Numbered from the stretch's first letter, positions 18,118-27,690 are shown. The stretch: 64,000 nt of DNA from Calothrix sp. PCC 7507 (GCF_000316575.1 NC_019682.1:5082001-5146000); one strand, 5' to 3'. Numbers and translations are program-made. The notes: a model not told the origin generated them from the sequence alone.

Positions 18118-18789
18118 ATGACGAACCAAAGTATTCTAGAACCTTTACCAGAAGACCAATGGTGGATTGAGAGTCCTGAGCTTCGTGACTTTGTGGCGAC
18201 AGTCCGGGAAGTTAGCAACAGTACTGCTGATAACCGAGTGGAAACACTCAACAGATTAGAACCATATTTTCAAGAGCTACTCGCCCAAAAGGGATGGCTA
18301 GCTGAAGAATATGCCCAAATTAACCCGGCTAGTGGGATGGGTGGCGGTATTGGCCAGTGGCTACTTTTTCGATCGCACGATCGCTCCTTGACAGTCTTTA
18401 GCTTGGTGATTCCCCCTGGTTCTCAAACCCCTGTCCATGACCATTTGGCTTGGGGATTAATTGGTTTATATCAAGGGAATCAAGAAGAGATAGTTTATCG
18501 TCGCGTAGATCATGGACATGCTGAAGGACATGCAGAGTTAGAAGTGGTGGAAGAGCGATCGCTAAAACCAGGCGATATTTACCGTCTCTTACCTCCACAC
18601 GGTGATATTCACGCCGTCAAAACTATATCTCAAATTCCCTCTGTATCTATTCATGTTCTTGGGAATGATACCGGCTGTGTCTGGCGACACCAATTTATCC
18701 CAGAATCCCACAGCGTCAAATCATTCCGTTCTGGATATTCCAATGCTCCTTGTCAAGAAGAGGAGGAAAAAGCACATGTCAGCATTTAA
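18118..18789 (+). CDS. Cysteine dioxygenase-like cupin, 223 aa
   Basis: The double-stranded beta-helix core holds the metal motif TPVHDHLAWGLIGLYQGNQE (HxH) and a later GDIHAV (third His), the 3-His iron site of cysteine dioxygenase / thiol dioxygenase enzymes. These oxidise cysteine or 3-mercaptopropionate to sulfinates. It begins immediately after the iscB relic stop, and its 3' end overlaps the aldolase gene by 14 bp, so the two are translationally coupled. A role in sulfur-compound metabolism agrees with the neighbours. Confidence 0.85.
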   Translation: MTNQSILEPLPEDQWWIESPELRDFVATVREVSNSTADNRVETLNRLEPYFQELLAQKGWLAEEYAQINPASGMGGGIGQWLLFRSHDRSLTVFSLVIPPGSQTPVHDHLAWGLIGLYQGNQEEIVYRRVDHGHAEGHAELEVVEERSLKPGDIYRLLPPHGDIHAVKTISQIPSVSIHVLGNDTGCVWRHQFIPESHSVKSFRSGYSNAPCQEEEEKAHVSI

Positions 18790-19537
18790 TAGACAACAAC
18801 CCCCCGTATTCGAGACAGTGGAAGAGGAACGCTTACACCGTAAGCAACGGCTAGCAGCCGCTTTTCGTCTGTTTGGCAAGTTTGGATTTAGTGAGGGTGT
18901 CGCTGGCCATATTACAGCCCGTGACCCAGAGTTTACCGACCATTTTTGGGTGAATCCCTTCGGTTTATACTTCGGTCATATCCGAGTTTCTGACCTGATT
19001 TTAGTCAATAAAGAGGGTGAAGTTGTCAAAGGCGATCGCCCCGTGAATCGCGCCGCTTTTGCCATCCATTCCCAAATCCATGAAGCTCGACCTGATGTCG
19101 TTGCAGCTGCTCACGCCCACTCAATTTATGGTAAAGCTTGGTCTAGTTTGGGTCGCCCCCTTGACCCCCTAACTCAAGATGCTTGTGCTTTCTACGAAGA
19201 CCATAGCGTCTTTGAAGAGTATACAGGTGTCGTCCTAGATACCTCCGAAGGCAAGCGGATTGCCGAGAACTTGGGTAGTAAAAAAGCCATCATCCTACGT
19301 AATCACGGACTGTTAACTGTAGGGCATACAGTAGATGAAGCCGCTTGGTGGTTTATTACCTTAGAGCGTTCTAGCCAGGCACAACTCTTAGCTGAGGCTG
19401 CAGGTAGACCCCACATTATAGAACATGAAACCGCACGTTTAACCCAAACTCAAGTGGGATCACACCAAGGCGGATGGTTCAGCTTTCAGCCACTTTATGA
19501 CAGGGTGGCACGGGACGAACCAGATTTATTTGAGTAG
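18776..19537 (+). CDS. Class II aldolase/adducin family protein, 253 aa
   Basis: The ATG at 18776 has AGGAGG ten bases upstream, inside the end of the cupin gene, so I prefer it to upstream starts. Family signatures are SEGVAGHITARDPEF (substrate loop), AAHAHSIYGKAWS (metal-binding His pair) and ILRNHGLLTVG (third His). Such zinc or manganese enzymes carry out retro-aldol cleavage or decarboxylation of sugar-phosphate-like substrates. The tight coupling to a thiol dioxygenase-like gene suggests a common pathway, perhaps handling the carbon skeleton of an organosulfur compound. Confidence 0.88.
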   Translation: MSAFNRQQPPVFETVEEERLHRKQRLAAAFRLFGKFGFSEGVAGHITARDPEFTDHFWVNPFGLYFGHIRVSDLILVNKEGEVVKGDRPVNRAAFAIHSQIHEARPDVVAAAHAHSIYGKAWSSLGRPLDPLTQDACAFYEDHSVFEEYTGVVLDTSEGKRIAENLGSKKAIILRNHGLLTVGHTVDEAAWWFITLERSSQAQLLAEAAGRPHIIEHETARLTQTQVGSHQGGWFSFQPLYDRVARDEPDLFE

Positions 19538-19697
19538 GGAATGGGGCAGGGGGCAGGGGGCAGGGAGCAGGAAGATGAGGGAGAAACTATCAATGCCCAA
19601 TTCCCAATGACTCTTGACAATTATCCTAAATTTATCTATATACTCCGGTAACTCTGTAGGATTATAGTATTTAATATTCTTCGGAGATGTCATTCTC

Positions 19698-20813
19698 ATG
19701 ATTAACCTCATCTACAGCCGCTTAATTGCGAAGTGGATATCATTGATAAAATTTGGAAAACTTCAATTTCGTTTCTCTGGTTTTCCTGTACCCATAACAG
19801 GGGCTTTTGTTGTGGGTATAGGTCTGAGTTTATTATTCGCCGCCTGCTCGCCTGCACCAAGTAATTCACCAACAGCTACTGCTCCTAATCCTAATGCGAC
19901 AGTTGCTAGCAATTCGGCTCCCAGTAAAGGGAAAGTTGTCCGATTTGGCTATCAAAAATCAACTGTTTTGCTCAGAACCAAGGGTGTCTTAGAAAAGCGT
20001 TTAACACCAGAGGGTGTAACTGTCGAGTGGACTGAATTCCAAGCAGGGCCACAACTCTTAGAGGCCTTGAATGTGGGTAGCATTGATATTGGCCCAGTGG
20101 GAGAATCACCACCAATATTTGCCCAAGCAGCTGGCGCTGCACTAACTTACGTTGCTGGTATTGTCCCTAGTCCTGCTGGTTCAGCGGTTCTTGTACCCCA
20201 AAATTCCCCCATTCAAAAAATTACTGAGCTTAAAGGCAAGAAAATCGCCTTTCAAAAAGGTTCTAGTGCCCATTTGTTGTTAGTGAACGTTCTAGAAAAA
20301 GCCGGATTAAAGTATACTGATATCCAACCAATATCTTTACCACCAGCTGATGCCCGTGCAGCATTTGTCAAAGGTAGTGTTGATGCTTGGGTAATTTGGG
20401 ACCCATTCTATGCAGCGGCTGAAGAAGGGATTAAAGCTCGTCCGCTAATTGATGGTACAGGTATTAATAAACAGGGTGGATATTATCTAGCAGCCCGGAA
20501 GTTTGCAACTGAGCAACCAGAAACTCTGAAGGCGATTCTAGAAGAAGTTCAAAAGTTAGAAGCTTGGTCTAAAGACCACCGAGAAGAAGTAGCTTCGACC
20601 CTAGCACCTGTATTAGGTATTGACATAGCAACTTTGAAAAAGGCAACTAACAGAAGAAGTTTTGGAATTGTACCCATTACTGATGAACTGTTAGCTGAAC
20701 AACAAAAAGTTGCTGATTTATACTATCAATTGAAGTTGATTCCCAAGCAGTTAAATATCAAGGATGCAACCCTAACTAAGGAAGAATACGCCAAAATTGC
20801 TCTCAAAAGTTAG
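19698..20813 (+). CDS. ssuA: Lipoprotein substrate-binding protein, aliphatic sulfonate type (SsuA-like), 371 aa
   Basis: A long N-terminus leads to a hydrophobic segment ending in the lipobox LFAAC (Cys50). Mature motifs are VVRFGYQKSTVLLRTKGVLE, DIGPVGESPPIFAQAAGA, ELKGKKIAFQKGSSAHLLL and SVDAWVIWDPFYAAAE, the classic SsuA arrangement (the GESPP and DAWxIWDPF motifs are particularly close). It would capture sulfonates in the periplasm. No SsuB or SsuC gene is in the window, so it must use a transporter encoded elsewhere. Confidence 0.88.
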   Translation: MINLIYSRLIAKWISLIKFGKLQFRFSGFPVPITGAFVVGIGLSLLFAACSPAPSNSPTATAPNPNATVASNSAPSKGKVVRFGYQKSTVLLRTKGVLEKRLTPEGVTVEWTEFQAGPQLLEALNVGSIDIGPVGESPPIFAQAAGAALTYVAGIVPSPAGSAVLVPQNSPIQKITELKGKKIAFQKGSSAHLLLVNVLEKAGLKYTDIQPISLPPADARAAFVKGSVDAWVIWDPFYAAAEEGIKARPLIDGTGINKQGGYYLAARKFATEQPETLKAILEEVQKLEAWSKDHREEVASTLAPVLGIDIATLKKATNRRSFGIVPITDELLAEQQKVADLYYQLKLIPKQLNIKDATLTKEEYAKIALKS

Positions 20814-21021
20814 GTTAATTGGGTATATAGCCTTGACTAGGCTACTGAAGTACAAATTTATCTGCGTTTATCTGCGTTTATCTGCGTTTAATTATTTTAG
20901 ACCGTACCTTACTGGAGCAGAAAACGCTATAAACAGCCTGATTAATTGTAATTAAAAACCGGGTAATTATCCCCAGCTTTCAAGTATGGGGATGACCCAT
21001 GCCCCATTCCCCATTAAATAT

Positions 21022-21840
21022 ATGACTAATCCTATCGAACTCTTGCGATCGCGCTACGGTGAAATTCCCTTCAATCCAGTTGACTGGAACGAATCCTTAA
21101 CCACACTGCTGTCTCACCGTTCCATCCGGGCTTATTTACCTGATTCTCTACCACCAGGAACTCTGGAAACCTTAGTCGCAGCGGCTCAATCTGCATCAAC
21201 TTCGTCTAATCTGCAAACCTGGAGTGTGGTAGCAGTAGAAGATCCCCAACGCAAAGAGGAATTATCCCAGTTGGCGGGAAATCAAGCACACATCCGCCAA
21301 GCGCCTTTATTCTTAGTTTGGTTAGCAGATTTGGCTCGTTTGGCTTATGTGGCTGAGAGTCGGGGAAGTTCCCATGAAGCGCTGGAATACTTGGAATTGT
21401 TTCTGACAGCCACAGTTGATGCCAGCTTGGCCGCACAAAACGCTACACTAGCGGCTGAGTCTTTAGGTTTGGGAACAGTATATATTGGTGCCATCAGAAA
21501 CAAACCAGAAGAGGTAGCAGCAATCCTCAATTTGCCTCCTGCGGTGTTTCCTGTGTTTGGGTTGACAGTAGGCTATCCAAATCCTGAAGTAAACGCCGCG
21601 ATTAAGCCTCGGTTGCCCCAGTCAGCTATATTGCACCGTGAGACTTATCAATTATCACCGCAAGAAGAGGCGATCGCTCATTACAATGATGTGATCAAAG
21701 ACTTCTATACTGAACAACAGATCAATATCGGTGTTGACTGGTCAGAACACTCATCACAGCGGATTGCTACTGTAGAATCTTTGAGAGGACGCGATAGGTT
21801 ACGTCAAGTCCTCAATAACCTTGGCTTCAAGTTGCTGTAA
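21022..21840 (+). CDS. NADPH-dependent nitroreductase/flavin reductase family protein, 272 aa
   Basis: FMN-dependent nitroreductase fold (NfsA/FRP type): HRSIRAYLPDSLPPGTLETL, AAQSASTSSNLQTWSVVAVE (flavin-binding Arg and Ser) and LGLGTVYIGAIRN, VFGLTVGYPN. I start at 21022 because MTNPIELLRSRYG is the usual N-terminus; an upstream ATG at 20986 adds only a repeat-like leader. It may reduce FMN for the SsuD-like enzyme upstream. Same strand as the sulfonate genes, with a 200-bp gap that contains a dispersed repeat. Confidence 0.85.
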   Translation: MTNPIELLRSRYGEIPFNPVDWNESLTTLLSHRSIRAYLPDSLPPGTLETLVAAAQSASTSSNLQTWSVVAVEDPQRKEELSQLAGNQAHIRQAPLFLVWLADLARLAYVAESRGSSHEALEYLELFLTATVDASLAAQNATLAAESLGLGTVYIGAIRNKPEEVAAILNLPPAVFPVFGLTVGYPNPEVNAAIKPRLPQSAILHRETYQLSPQEEAIAHYNDVIKDFYTEQQINIGVDWSEHSSQRIATVESLRGRDRLRQVLNNLGFKLL

Positions 21841-21857
21841 ATAGAAAAATCAAGATT

Positions 21858-21968
21858 ATGGATTTGCAACTCCGTGGCAAAGTTGCCTGAGTAACAGCCG
21901 CAAGTAAAGGCCTAGGTAAAGCTACTGCCAGGCAATTTGCCCGTGAAGGTGCGAAAGTAGTCATTTGA
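21858..21968 (+). pseudogene. Short-chain dehydrogenase N-terminal remnant
   Basis: The frame begins MDLQLRGKVA, then has an in-frame TGA, then VTAASKGLGKATARQFAREG, the Rossmann TGxxxGxG-type start of an SDR enzyme, and ends after VVI. Only about 36 codons of an expected 250 survive. It follows the nitroreductase closely and was probably the next gene of that operon. Confidence 0.8.
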
Positions 21969-22136
21969 TTTTGCGGGGAAGGGTAGATTCAGCAGCGCAA
22001 CTGCCTCTGATGGTAGACAACGCTCATCTGTAAATCCTGTGTCTATCACAAACTCAATTGGAAAGTCAGCGCGGTTTGGAATCCGAAATGGTATGGCAAT
22101 AATTGCGTGCCCATCAGTCACAATGCCCGAAATCAC
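21969..22136 (-). pseudogene. Clan AA (retropepsin-like) aspartic protease, 3'-truncated
   Basis: About 56 codons from the ATG at 22136 encode MISGIVTDGHAII and the active-site sequence EFVIDTGFTDE (DTG triad), followed by LLNLPFPAK. Homology stops at about 21969, where antisense SDR sequence begins, so the second half of the protease domain is missing. It overlaps the upstream gene by ATGA. Confidence 0.75.
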
Positions 22137-22405
22137 TTGACTACACGCTCCATGACACCACCAAAGGATGCAGCAACGTTGTATCCGATTTTGATACCAA
22201 AGAGTCGAGCGTTGGGGTGTTTCTCGCTCAAGTAGTCAGCAGCGCGTAAGCCATTTTCGTCAACTTTATAGTCACCTGTCTCAATGTCAATGATGACCAT
22301 CTTGCCAATATTCTCTTCTATCTCCACTTCCTGGCGGATTCTGCTTTCATATAGTTGCTTTGCACGTCGGGCAACCTCTTCACGGCTTAACAGAATTGCT
22401 TGCAT
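22133..22405 (-). CDS. Small partner protein of a clan AA protease, 90 aa
   Basis: Starting at 22405 gives MQAILLSREEVARRAKQLYE, a form I recall for small proteins encoded just upstream of retropepsin-like genes in cyanobacteria and other bacteria. The rest (KMVIIDIETGDYKVDENG, RLFGIKIGYNVAASFGG) is soluble alpha/beta. The stop overlaps the protease start (ATGA). The arrangement resembles a two-gene addiction-type module, but this is inference, and the partner is now broken. Confidence 0.75.
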   Translation of the reverse strand: MQAILLSREEVARRAKQLYESRIRQEVEIEENIGKMVIIDIETGDYKVDENGLRAADYLSEKHPNARLFGIKIGYNVAASFGGVMERVVK

Positions 22406-22650
22406 ACGTTGACTCCCGATCGCTACGCCATTTCTGTGTACCCCTTCATAGTATCTTACGAACAAATAGGGTGGGCACTGTCAGCCCTACATCTCCACTA
22501 CGTTAGCTACCTTCTTCCTCAACTCTACAGAAAATAACCCTCGCGTCTACAGTTGTACCAATTTCTGGATACATTGCTTCACTCATAAGCTACCATCACG
22601 TTTGGAGTCAGATGATTTGTATATTCTGATTCCTGGATTCTGAATTCTCA

Positions 22651-23610
22651 CTACCTCTTACCACCTGCAACACCGCTAATGTTCAAAACATCGCTCATGG
22701 TTGCACAGTAATTAGGCAAGTCAAAACTAGCGGGGTTAATCACATGATCATAAGTAAAATGTCGATAGCTCATGCAGAATCTATCCCAAGCAGCCATCTG
22801 AATTTTGAACACAGCGATAATCAAGTTCGCTAATGACAAAGATAGAGGGATGCGAAAGTAAATTCTTTTGCCTAGATAAGCGCAAACTTGTTCCACTGCT
22901 TGGTCTACTGTTAACTCTGTCTGACCTAAAACCAAGCGGTGCGGTTCATCTTCTTGGGGCGGATTGTCAATCAAATATGTGACTACGGTGGCAATGTCAC
23001 GCCCGTGGATAAAATGGAAACTACCGTCTACTTTTAAGAACCGAATTAAATTAATATATTTTGTAACTTCTGGGATACCAGATGTGAGATGAGAATAGGG
23101 TTTGTTGGCATCACCGCCCAAAACTAGAGTGGGAAAAACAGTGGTGATTTTGGGTGCAAGTGCTAATTTCGCTAATTGGTGTAAGCAATTATATTTTGAG
23201 CTAACGTAATCTGTACCTATTTCCCCCGCTTCTTTTAGTGGTTGATTTTGCCCATTCAAAACGCTAGCTGTAGAAAAATAAATTACTTGTTCACATTTGT
23301 CTGGATTTAGCAGTTTGATTAACTCTATAGTTTTCAATACATTAATATCAAATGTGAGACTACCACCCCAAGCTGTTGCTGTTAGCACTGCAGTATCAAT
23401 TGTTGATAGCAAGTCAGCAAACTGGCTAATTTTTTGCATATCACCTTGCAAGACGGTGATACCTGGACGTGCTTGAGTATCAACTCGGAGTTTATCTGGG
23501 TTCCTAACCAGTAGAAACAGCTCGTGTTCTGTTTGTTGAATTAATGCTTCGCTGATATAGTGACCTATACAGCCACTAGCACCAGTCACTAAAATTCGTT
23601 TTTGACTCAT
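22651..23610 (-). CDS. NAD-dependent epimerase/dehydratase family protein, 319 aa
   Basis: Extended SDR protein: RILVTGASGCIGHYISEALI is the Rossmann NAD(P) motif TGxxGxxG, and TDYVSSKYNCLHQLA supplies the catalytic YxxxK. STASVLNG holds the active-site Ser region. The C-terminus has amphipathic/hydrophobic stretches (PLSLSLANLIIAVFK), as in members acting on lipid-linked or hydrophobic substrates. Substrate unknown. It is followed downstream on the same strand by the truncated protease pair and preceded by hemE. Confidence 0.85.
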   Translation of the reverse strand: MSQKRILVTGASGCIGHYISEALIQQTEHELFLLVRNPDKLRVDTQARPGITVLQGDMQKISQFADLLSTIDTAVLTATAWGGSLTFDINVLKTIELIKLLNPDKCEQVIYFSTASVLNGQNQPLKEAGEIGTDYVSSKYNCLHQLAKLALAPKITTVFPTLVLGGDANKPYSHLTSGIPEVTKYINLIRFLKVDGSFHFIHGRDIATVVTYLIDNPPQEDEPHRLVLGQTELTVDQAVEQVCAYLGKRIYFRIPLSLSLANLIIAVFKIQMAAWDRFCMSYRHFTYDHVINPASFDLPNYCATMSDVLNISGVAGGKR

Positions 23611-23757
23611 AGAGAGTGTTTAAGTTTTAGTTGTTAGTTGGTAATTAATTTTTAGTGGCAGGTATCACAACGAAAAACTACAGTTATTCATAAATTAGGT
23701 TAAGAGTAGAGACGCGAAATTTCCCGTCTCTACTGACAAATGACCATTGACAAATGA

Positions 23758-24810
23758 CTAAACAAGTGCATTCAGCTGCTTTGCTGTTTCAAAGAAGAAA
23801 GCGACATTTTCTTCTGGGGTTTCTGGTAGTACACCATGACCGAGATTGAGGATGTGTCCTGAATTTCCAGCTTTGCGAACTGTGTCTAGAATTCGCTCAC
23901 GGATAAAGGATTTAGAGCCAAATAGCACCCCTGGGTCGAGATTTCCCTGGACTTTGACGTGTTGTCCTAATCTTGCTCGTGCGTCTGCCATATCTACTGA
24001 CCAGTCTACAGTGACGACATCTGCACCAGATTGTGCCATTCTCTCTAGAACACCAGCGCTACCACTAACCAGCAAAATCAAAGGTGTGTCGGGATGGGTT
24101 TGCTTAACTTGCTGGAAAACTCGTTGTTGGTAAGGGAGAGCGAAGGTGTCATAATCTTGGGGACTCAATTGACCCGCCCAAGAGTCGAACATTTGCACAA
24201 CCTGGGCACCGCAGTCGATTTGGTAGCGCACATAAACAGCGATCGCATCTGCTAATTTAGTTAACAGTTGATGCAATATCGCTGGCTCAGAGAATGCCAT
24301 GTTTTTGATCACAGAGTAGGTTTTGGAACCTTTGCCTTCTACTGCATAAGCAGCTAAAGTCCACGGCGCACCGACAAAACCTAATACTGTTGACTGATTG
24401 CCAACTTCTTGGCGCAACGCCTGCAAGATAGTCTTGATAAATGGTAGAGCTGCTTCTGGTTCTAGGGGATGCAGGCTATCAACTTGTGCTTGAGTGCGAA
24501 TGGGCGAATAAATAATTGGCCCTTTACCTTCCGCAATGTCCATCTCAATACCTAAGCCAGGTAATGGGGTGACAATATCGGAAAATAAAATTACTCCATC
24601 TGGTTGGAAAGCTTTCCACGGTTGCAGGGAAACTTCGATCGCTACTTCGGGAATTTCGGAGCGATCGCGAAAAGAAGGATACTTCTCCCTTAAATCTCGA
24701 TATGCTTTCATATATCGCCCCGCTTGTCGCATCATCCATACAGGGGGACGGTCTACTACTTCACCACGAGCTACCCGCAGGAGATTAGGCGCTGTTGAGG
24801 GAACACCCAT
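23758..24810 (-). CDS. hemE: Uroporphyrinogen decarboxylase, 350 aa
   Basis: Cytosolic enzyme that decarboxylates the four acetate groups of uroporphyrinogen III to give coproporphyrinogen III, for heme and chlorophyll synthesis. Both family signatures are present: [13 protein letters not shown] near residue 22 and [19 protein letters not shown] near 143. [12 protein letters not shown] contains the catalytic Asp and [16 protein letters not shown] is the C-terminal signature. Length and start are standard. Confidence 0.97.
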   Translation of the reverse strand: MGVPSTAPNLLRVARGEVVDRPPVWMMRQAGRYMKAYRDLREKYPSFRDRSEIPEVAIEVSLQPWKAFQPDGVILFSDIVTPLPGLGIEMDIAEGKGPIIYSPIRTQAQVDSLHPLEPEAALPFIKTILQALRQEVGNQSTVLGFVGAPWTLAAYAVEGKGSKTYSVIKNMAFSEPAILHQLLTKLADAIAVYVRYQIDCGAQVVQMFDSWAGQLSPQDYDTFALPYQQRVFQQVKQTHPDTPLILLVSGSAGVLERMAQSGADVVTVDWSVDMADARARLGQHVKVQGNLDPGVLFGSKSFIRERILDTVRKAGNSGHILNLGHGVLPETPEENVAFFFETAKQLNALV

Positions 24811-25153
24811 TTAACACTTCATCCTAAGTCACTTTTTTATGCCACTGTTTAGCTTATCATTCTGGCATTACGCTTTTTCAACAGTTATCCGTTATCAGCA
24901 CAAGAACTGCTGCCAGCCTTTACCTGGAGTGAGTCTCCCACGAATATAAGTGGTGGGTTAACTTGCGGGATCTGGCTACAGTTGGGGTCATACAATTTTG
25001 GATTTTGGATTTTGGATTTTGGATTGACCCCACAGATAACTCTGCTTGCTCTGTACCATCAAGGAATTGTTGGTTAAATTTTCAGATGTTGTACCCTGTT
25101 AACTGTTCACTGTTCACTGTAAAAGCGCTAGTTACTGTTTAACTTGTCTTCAT
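24811..25153. other. Intergenic region with heptamer repeats
   Basis: No gene. It contains a GGATTTT heptamer run at about 24990-25024 and AACTGTTCACTGTTCACTGT near 25100. It carries the divergent promoters of hemE and the membrane protein gene. Confidence 0.6.
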
Positions 25154-25885
25154 ATGCAAACTGACTCTAACAGTTCTTCTCATCTGGACTTTCATCAAAA
25201 TTATCCTCTAGCAGGAAAGTTTTTTATCCCTCGTTCACAACGCCAGCGGTTTTTTATCCAATTCACCTTTATGACGTTTGTGGGATGGGTTGTGGGTGGT
25301 ATTGCCAGTTTAGCCCTAGAAAAAACCCTCAATAGCTGGAATTTGCCTGTCGGGAACACTTTCATTAGCTATTTAAGCAGCATTGTGTTTGCAGTGATTT
25401 TTGCCGCCGATCAAGCACTTGTTTTACGCTTATATTTATCCGGTTGGCTGTGGATATTGGCTACTAGTGTCGGTTGGCTGATTGCCAACGGTGTTGCGAC
25501 AGCCTGGATTAAATACTTTGTCGTTGTTGCCGCATCTTTAAATGTAACTTCCTCTCCTGATGCCATAGTTATTCTGGGATTTTTGTCAACCATTTCGTAT
25601 ATTCTCTCTGGGATTTGGCTGGGGCTTTGTCAATGGCTGGTGTTGCGGAGATACACAGCAGGTGCTTGGTGGTGGAATTTTATCCCCGCTGCTTCCTTCT
25701 TTTTCATCAGTCTCTTAATTTGGTTGCTTTCTCTTTTACAAGATTTTCTTCCCCTTGCCTACCGATCTACAATATTGTCTTGGAGTGGACAAGGGTTTAC
25801 TGCCGTGATTCTCGGAGTTATACCCGCAATTAGTTTGTGTACTTTGAAAAAAAAATTACACTATAAAAATGAAATTTCTGGTTGA
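25154..25885 (+). CDS. Polytopic membrane protein of unknown function, 243 aa
   Basis: After about 35 soluble residues there are six likely membrane segments (for example FMTFVGWVVGGIASLAL, YLSSIVFAVIFAADQALVL, LWILATSVGWLIANGVA and ILSGIWLGLCQWLVL). The repeated pattern of G/A-rich helices ending in QALVLR or QWLVLRR is common in cyanobacterial membrane proteins of unknown role. No transporter motif is recognised. The gene stands alone between hemE and a terminator. Confidence 0.75.
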   Translation: MQTDSNSSSHLDFHQNYPLAGKFFIPRSQRQRFFIQFTFMTFVGWVVGGIASLALEKTLNSWNLPVGNTFISYLSSIVFAVIFAADQALVLRLYLSGWLWILATSVGWLIANGVATAWIKYFVVVAASLNVTSSPDAIVILGFLSTISYILSGIWLGLCQWLVLRRYTAGAWWWNFIPAASFFFISLLIWLLSLLQDFLPLAYRSTILSWSGQGFTAVILGVIPAISLCTLKKKLHYKNEISG

Positions 25886-26004
25886 TCCTGGGTAACTTGG
25901 CAGTTGGTTGCTGTATATGGTTCAGCTTTACAAAAACTCAGAGGTGCGACGGTTAATACCGCCTATCGACTCTACCAATTGATTAATTATGTGTATGTAT
26001 AACG

Positions 26005-26028
26005 AAACCCCGTCTCAGGCGGGGTTTT
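26005..26028 (+). terminator. Rho-independent terminator
   Basis: AAACCCCG-TCTCAGG-CGGGGTTT forms an 8-bp stem with a 7-nt loop and runs into TTTTGTGTT. It lies 120 bp after the membrane protein gene and would also serve any short RNA transcribed from 25890-26000. Confidence 0.85.
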
Positions 26029-26162
26029 GTGTTAATGATTACTTTGACAGTGACGACTAGAAGCTCCAGAAAACTGGCTTTTAGGCTCGTGCTAAATGGT
26101 AGTGCGATCGCTGAAAAACCTGATACTATTTTGACAACCTCTATCGAGGCGCGCAACGAAGC

Positions 26163-26204
26163 GGTAGTTGTAGCTCAACAGGTAGAGCGCAGTTTTCGAT
26201 ATAA
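26163..26204 (+). other. tRNA 5'-half relic
   Basis: TTGTAGCTCAACAGGTAGAGC is a canonical D-arm preceded by an acceptor-like stretch, but there is no anticodon arm pairing or T-arm behind it. It abuts the intact tRNA-Thr, which lies on the other strand. Probably a tRNA fragment left by recombination. Confidence 0.45.
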
Positions 26205-26276
26205 AGCCAGCAGTCGGATTTGAACCGACGACCTTCCGATTACAAGTCGGATGCACTACCACTGTGCTATGCTGGC
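26205..26276 (-). tRNA. trnT-TGT: tRNA-Thr (anticodon TGT)
   Basis: 72-nt cloverleaf. Acceptor strands GCCAGCA/TGCTGGC pair over 7 bp; anticodon stem TCCGA/TCGGA with loop CTTGTAA gives anticodon TGT (reads ACA); the T-arm is GTCGGTTCAAATCCGAC. The discriminator is T and CCA is not encoded. Transcribed away from argF. Confidence 0.95.
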
Positions 26277-26531
26277 TTGATTGGTTTTAGCTTCAAGCGC
26301 TGGTCAGTATACCACTATATCATAAATAAATATTTTGTCTAGCATCAAAAGTAAAGAAAAATTCGGTGCCCCAACAGGTAACTCTTTATCTATGACTAAA
26401 AACTATATTCTCTTGTAGATAAAAAGAATATAGTATGAGCGCAAAGATATCTGGTAAATTTTTTAAAGTAGTATTTTTTTTGGTAAAGCTGGCTCAAAGA
26501 AAGACATAATTATTCTTTACAGATCGGAAGC

Positions 26532-27452
26532 ATGGCAGCGTTGATCGGACGAGATTTATTAGGTCTGGGAGACCTCAATTCTAGAGAACTTCAAGAACTT
26601 TTACAGTTGGCAACTCAACTAAAATCACAACAGTTGCAGTTGCGGTGTAATAAGGTATTGGGGTTATTGTTCTCTAAAGCTTCAACTCGCACACGGGTGA
26701 GTTTTACCGTGGCGATGTACCAATTAGGTGGACAAGTCATTGATCTCAACCCTAATGTTACCCAAGTGAGTCGCGGGGAGCCTGTACAGGATACAGCACG
26801 AGTGTTAGATCGATATCTAGATATTTTGGCAATTCGCACTTTTGCACAAGAAGAGTTAGAATCTTTCGCTCATTATGCCAAGATTCCTGTGATTAATGCC
26901 TTAACTGATTTAGAACACCCTTGTCAAGTATTAGCAGATTTATTGACAATTCAAGAAGGTTTTGGTGACTTGACGGGGTTAACTTTGACCTATGTGGGTG
27001 ATGGCAATAATGTGGCTAATTCTCTGATGTTGGGTTGTGCGTTGGCGGGGATGAATGTGAGAATTGCTACTCCTAAAGGTTATGAGCCAGATGCGACGAT
27101 TGTTGCACAAGCACGAGCGATCGCTAATAATAAAACTGAAGTTCTCCTCACTCACGATCCAGAAGTAGCTGCTAAAGATTCTACAGTACTTTACACCGAT
27201 GTTTGGGCAAGTATGGGGCAAGAATCAGAAGCAGACGATCGCTTACCGATTTTCCAACCTTACCAAATTTCTCAGCAGCTATTGAGTCTTGCCGATCCCA
27301 AAGCGATCGTTTTACACTGCTTACCAGCCCATCGTGGTGAAGAAATCACCGAAGAGGTGATCGAAGGTTCCCAATCACGCGTTTGGGATCAGGCGGAAAA
27401 TCGTCTCCACGCACAAAAAGCATTGCTTGTTAGTATTTTAGGCGCAGAATAA
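26532..27452 (+). CDS. argF: Ornithine carbamoyltransferase, 306 aa
   Basis: Condenses ornithine and carbamoyl phosphate to citrulline in arginine synthesis. The carbamoyl-phosphate motif STRTR is at residues 51-55, HPCQ in LEHPCQVLADLLTI near 127, and the ornithine loop HCLPAHRGEEI near 262. The STRTR form and the length separate it from aspartate carbamoyltransferase. Start at the ATG after CGGAAG. Confidence 0.97.
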   Translation: MAALIGRDLLGLGDLNSRELQELLQLATQLKSQQLQLRCNKVLGLLFSKASTRTRVSFTVAMYQLGGQVIDLNPNVTQVSRGEPVQDTARVLDRYLDILAIRTFAQEELESFAHYAKIPVINALTDLEHPCQVLADLLTIQEGFGDLTGLTLTYVGDGNNVANSLMLGCALAGMNVRIATPKGYEPDATIVAQARAIANNKTEVLLTHDPEVAAKDSTVLYTDVWASMGQESEADDRLPIFQPYQISQQLLSLADPKAIVLHCLPAHRGEEITEEVIEGSQSRVWDQAENRLHAQKALLVSILGAE

Positions 27453-27690
27453 ATTAATAGGACTAACGCTGCGTGTCGGATTTTTAACGCAATAGGTTGT
27501 CAAGAGTCCAAAAAGCTAGACTTTTCACTTTGTACAGACGCGTAGACGCTCGTAGAGCGTCTTCTCGTAAGAGTATAATCGCGTCTCTCCTAATCTCCAT
27601 AACAGAAAATATCTGTACCAGTTAGGTAAATCCTCTTCTTTTGTCTTGAGATATTTTCACTTTGGATCTTGCTTATAGGGAGTTTTTTGT

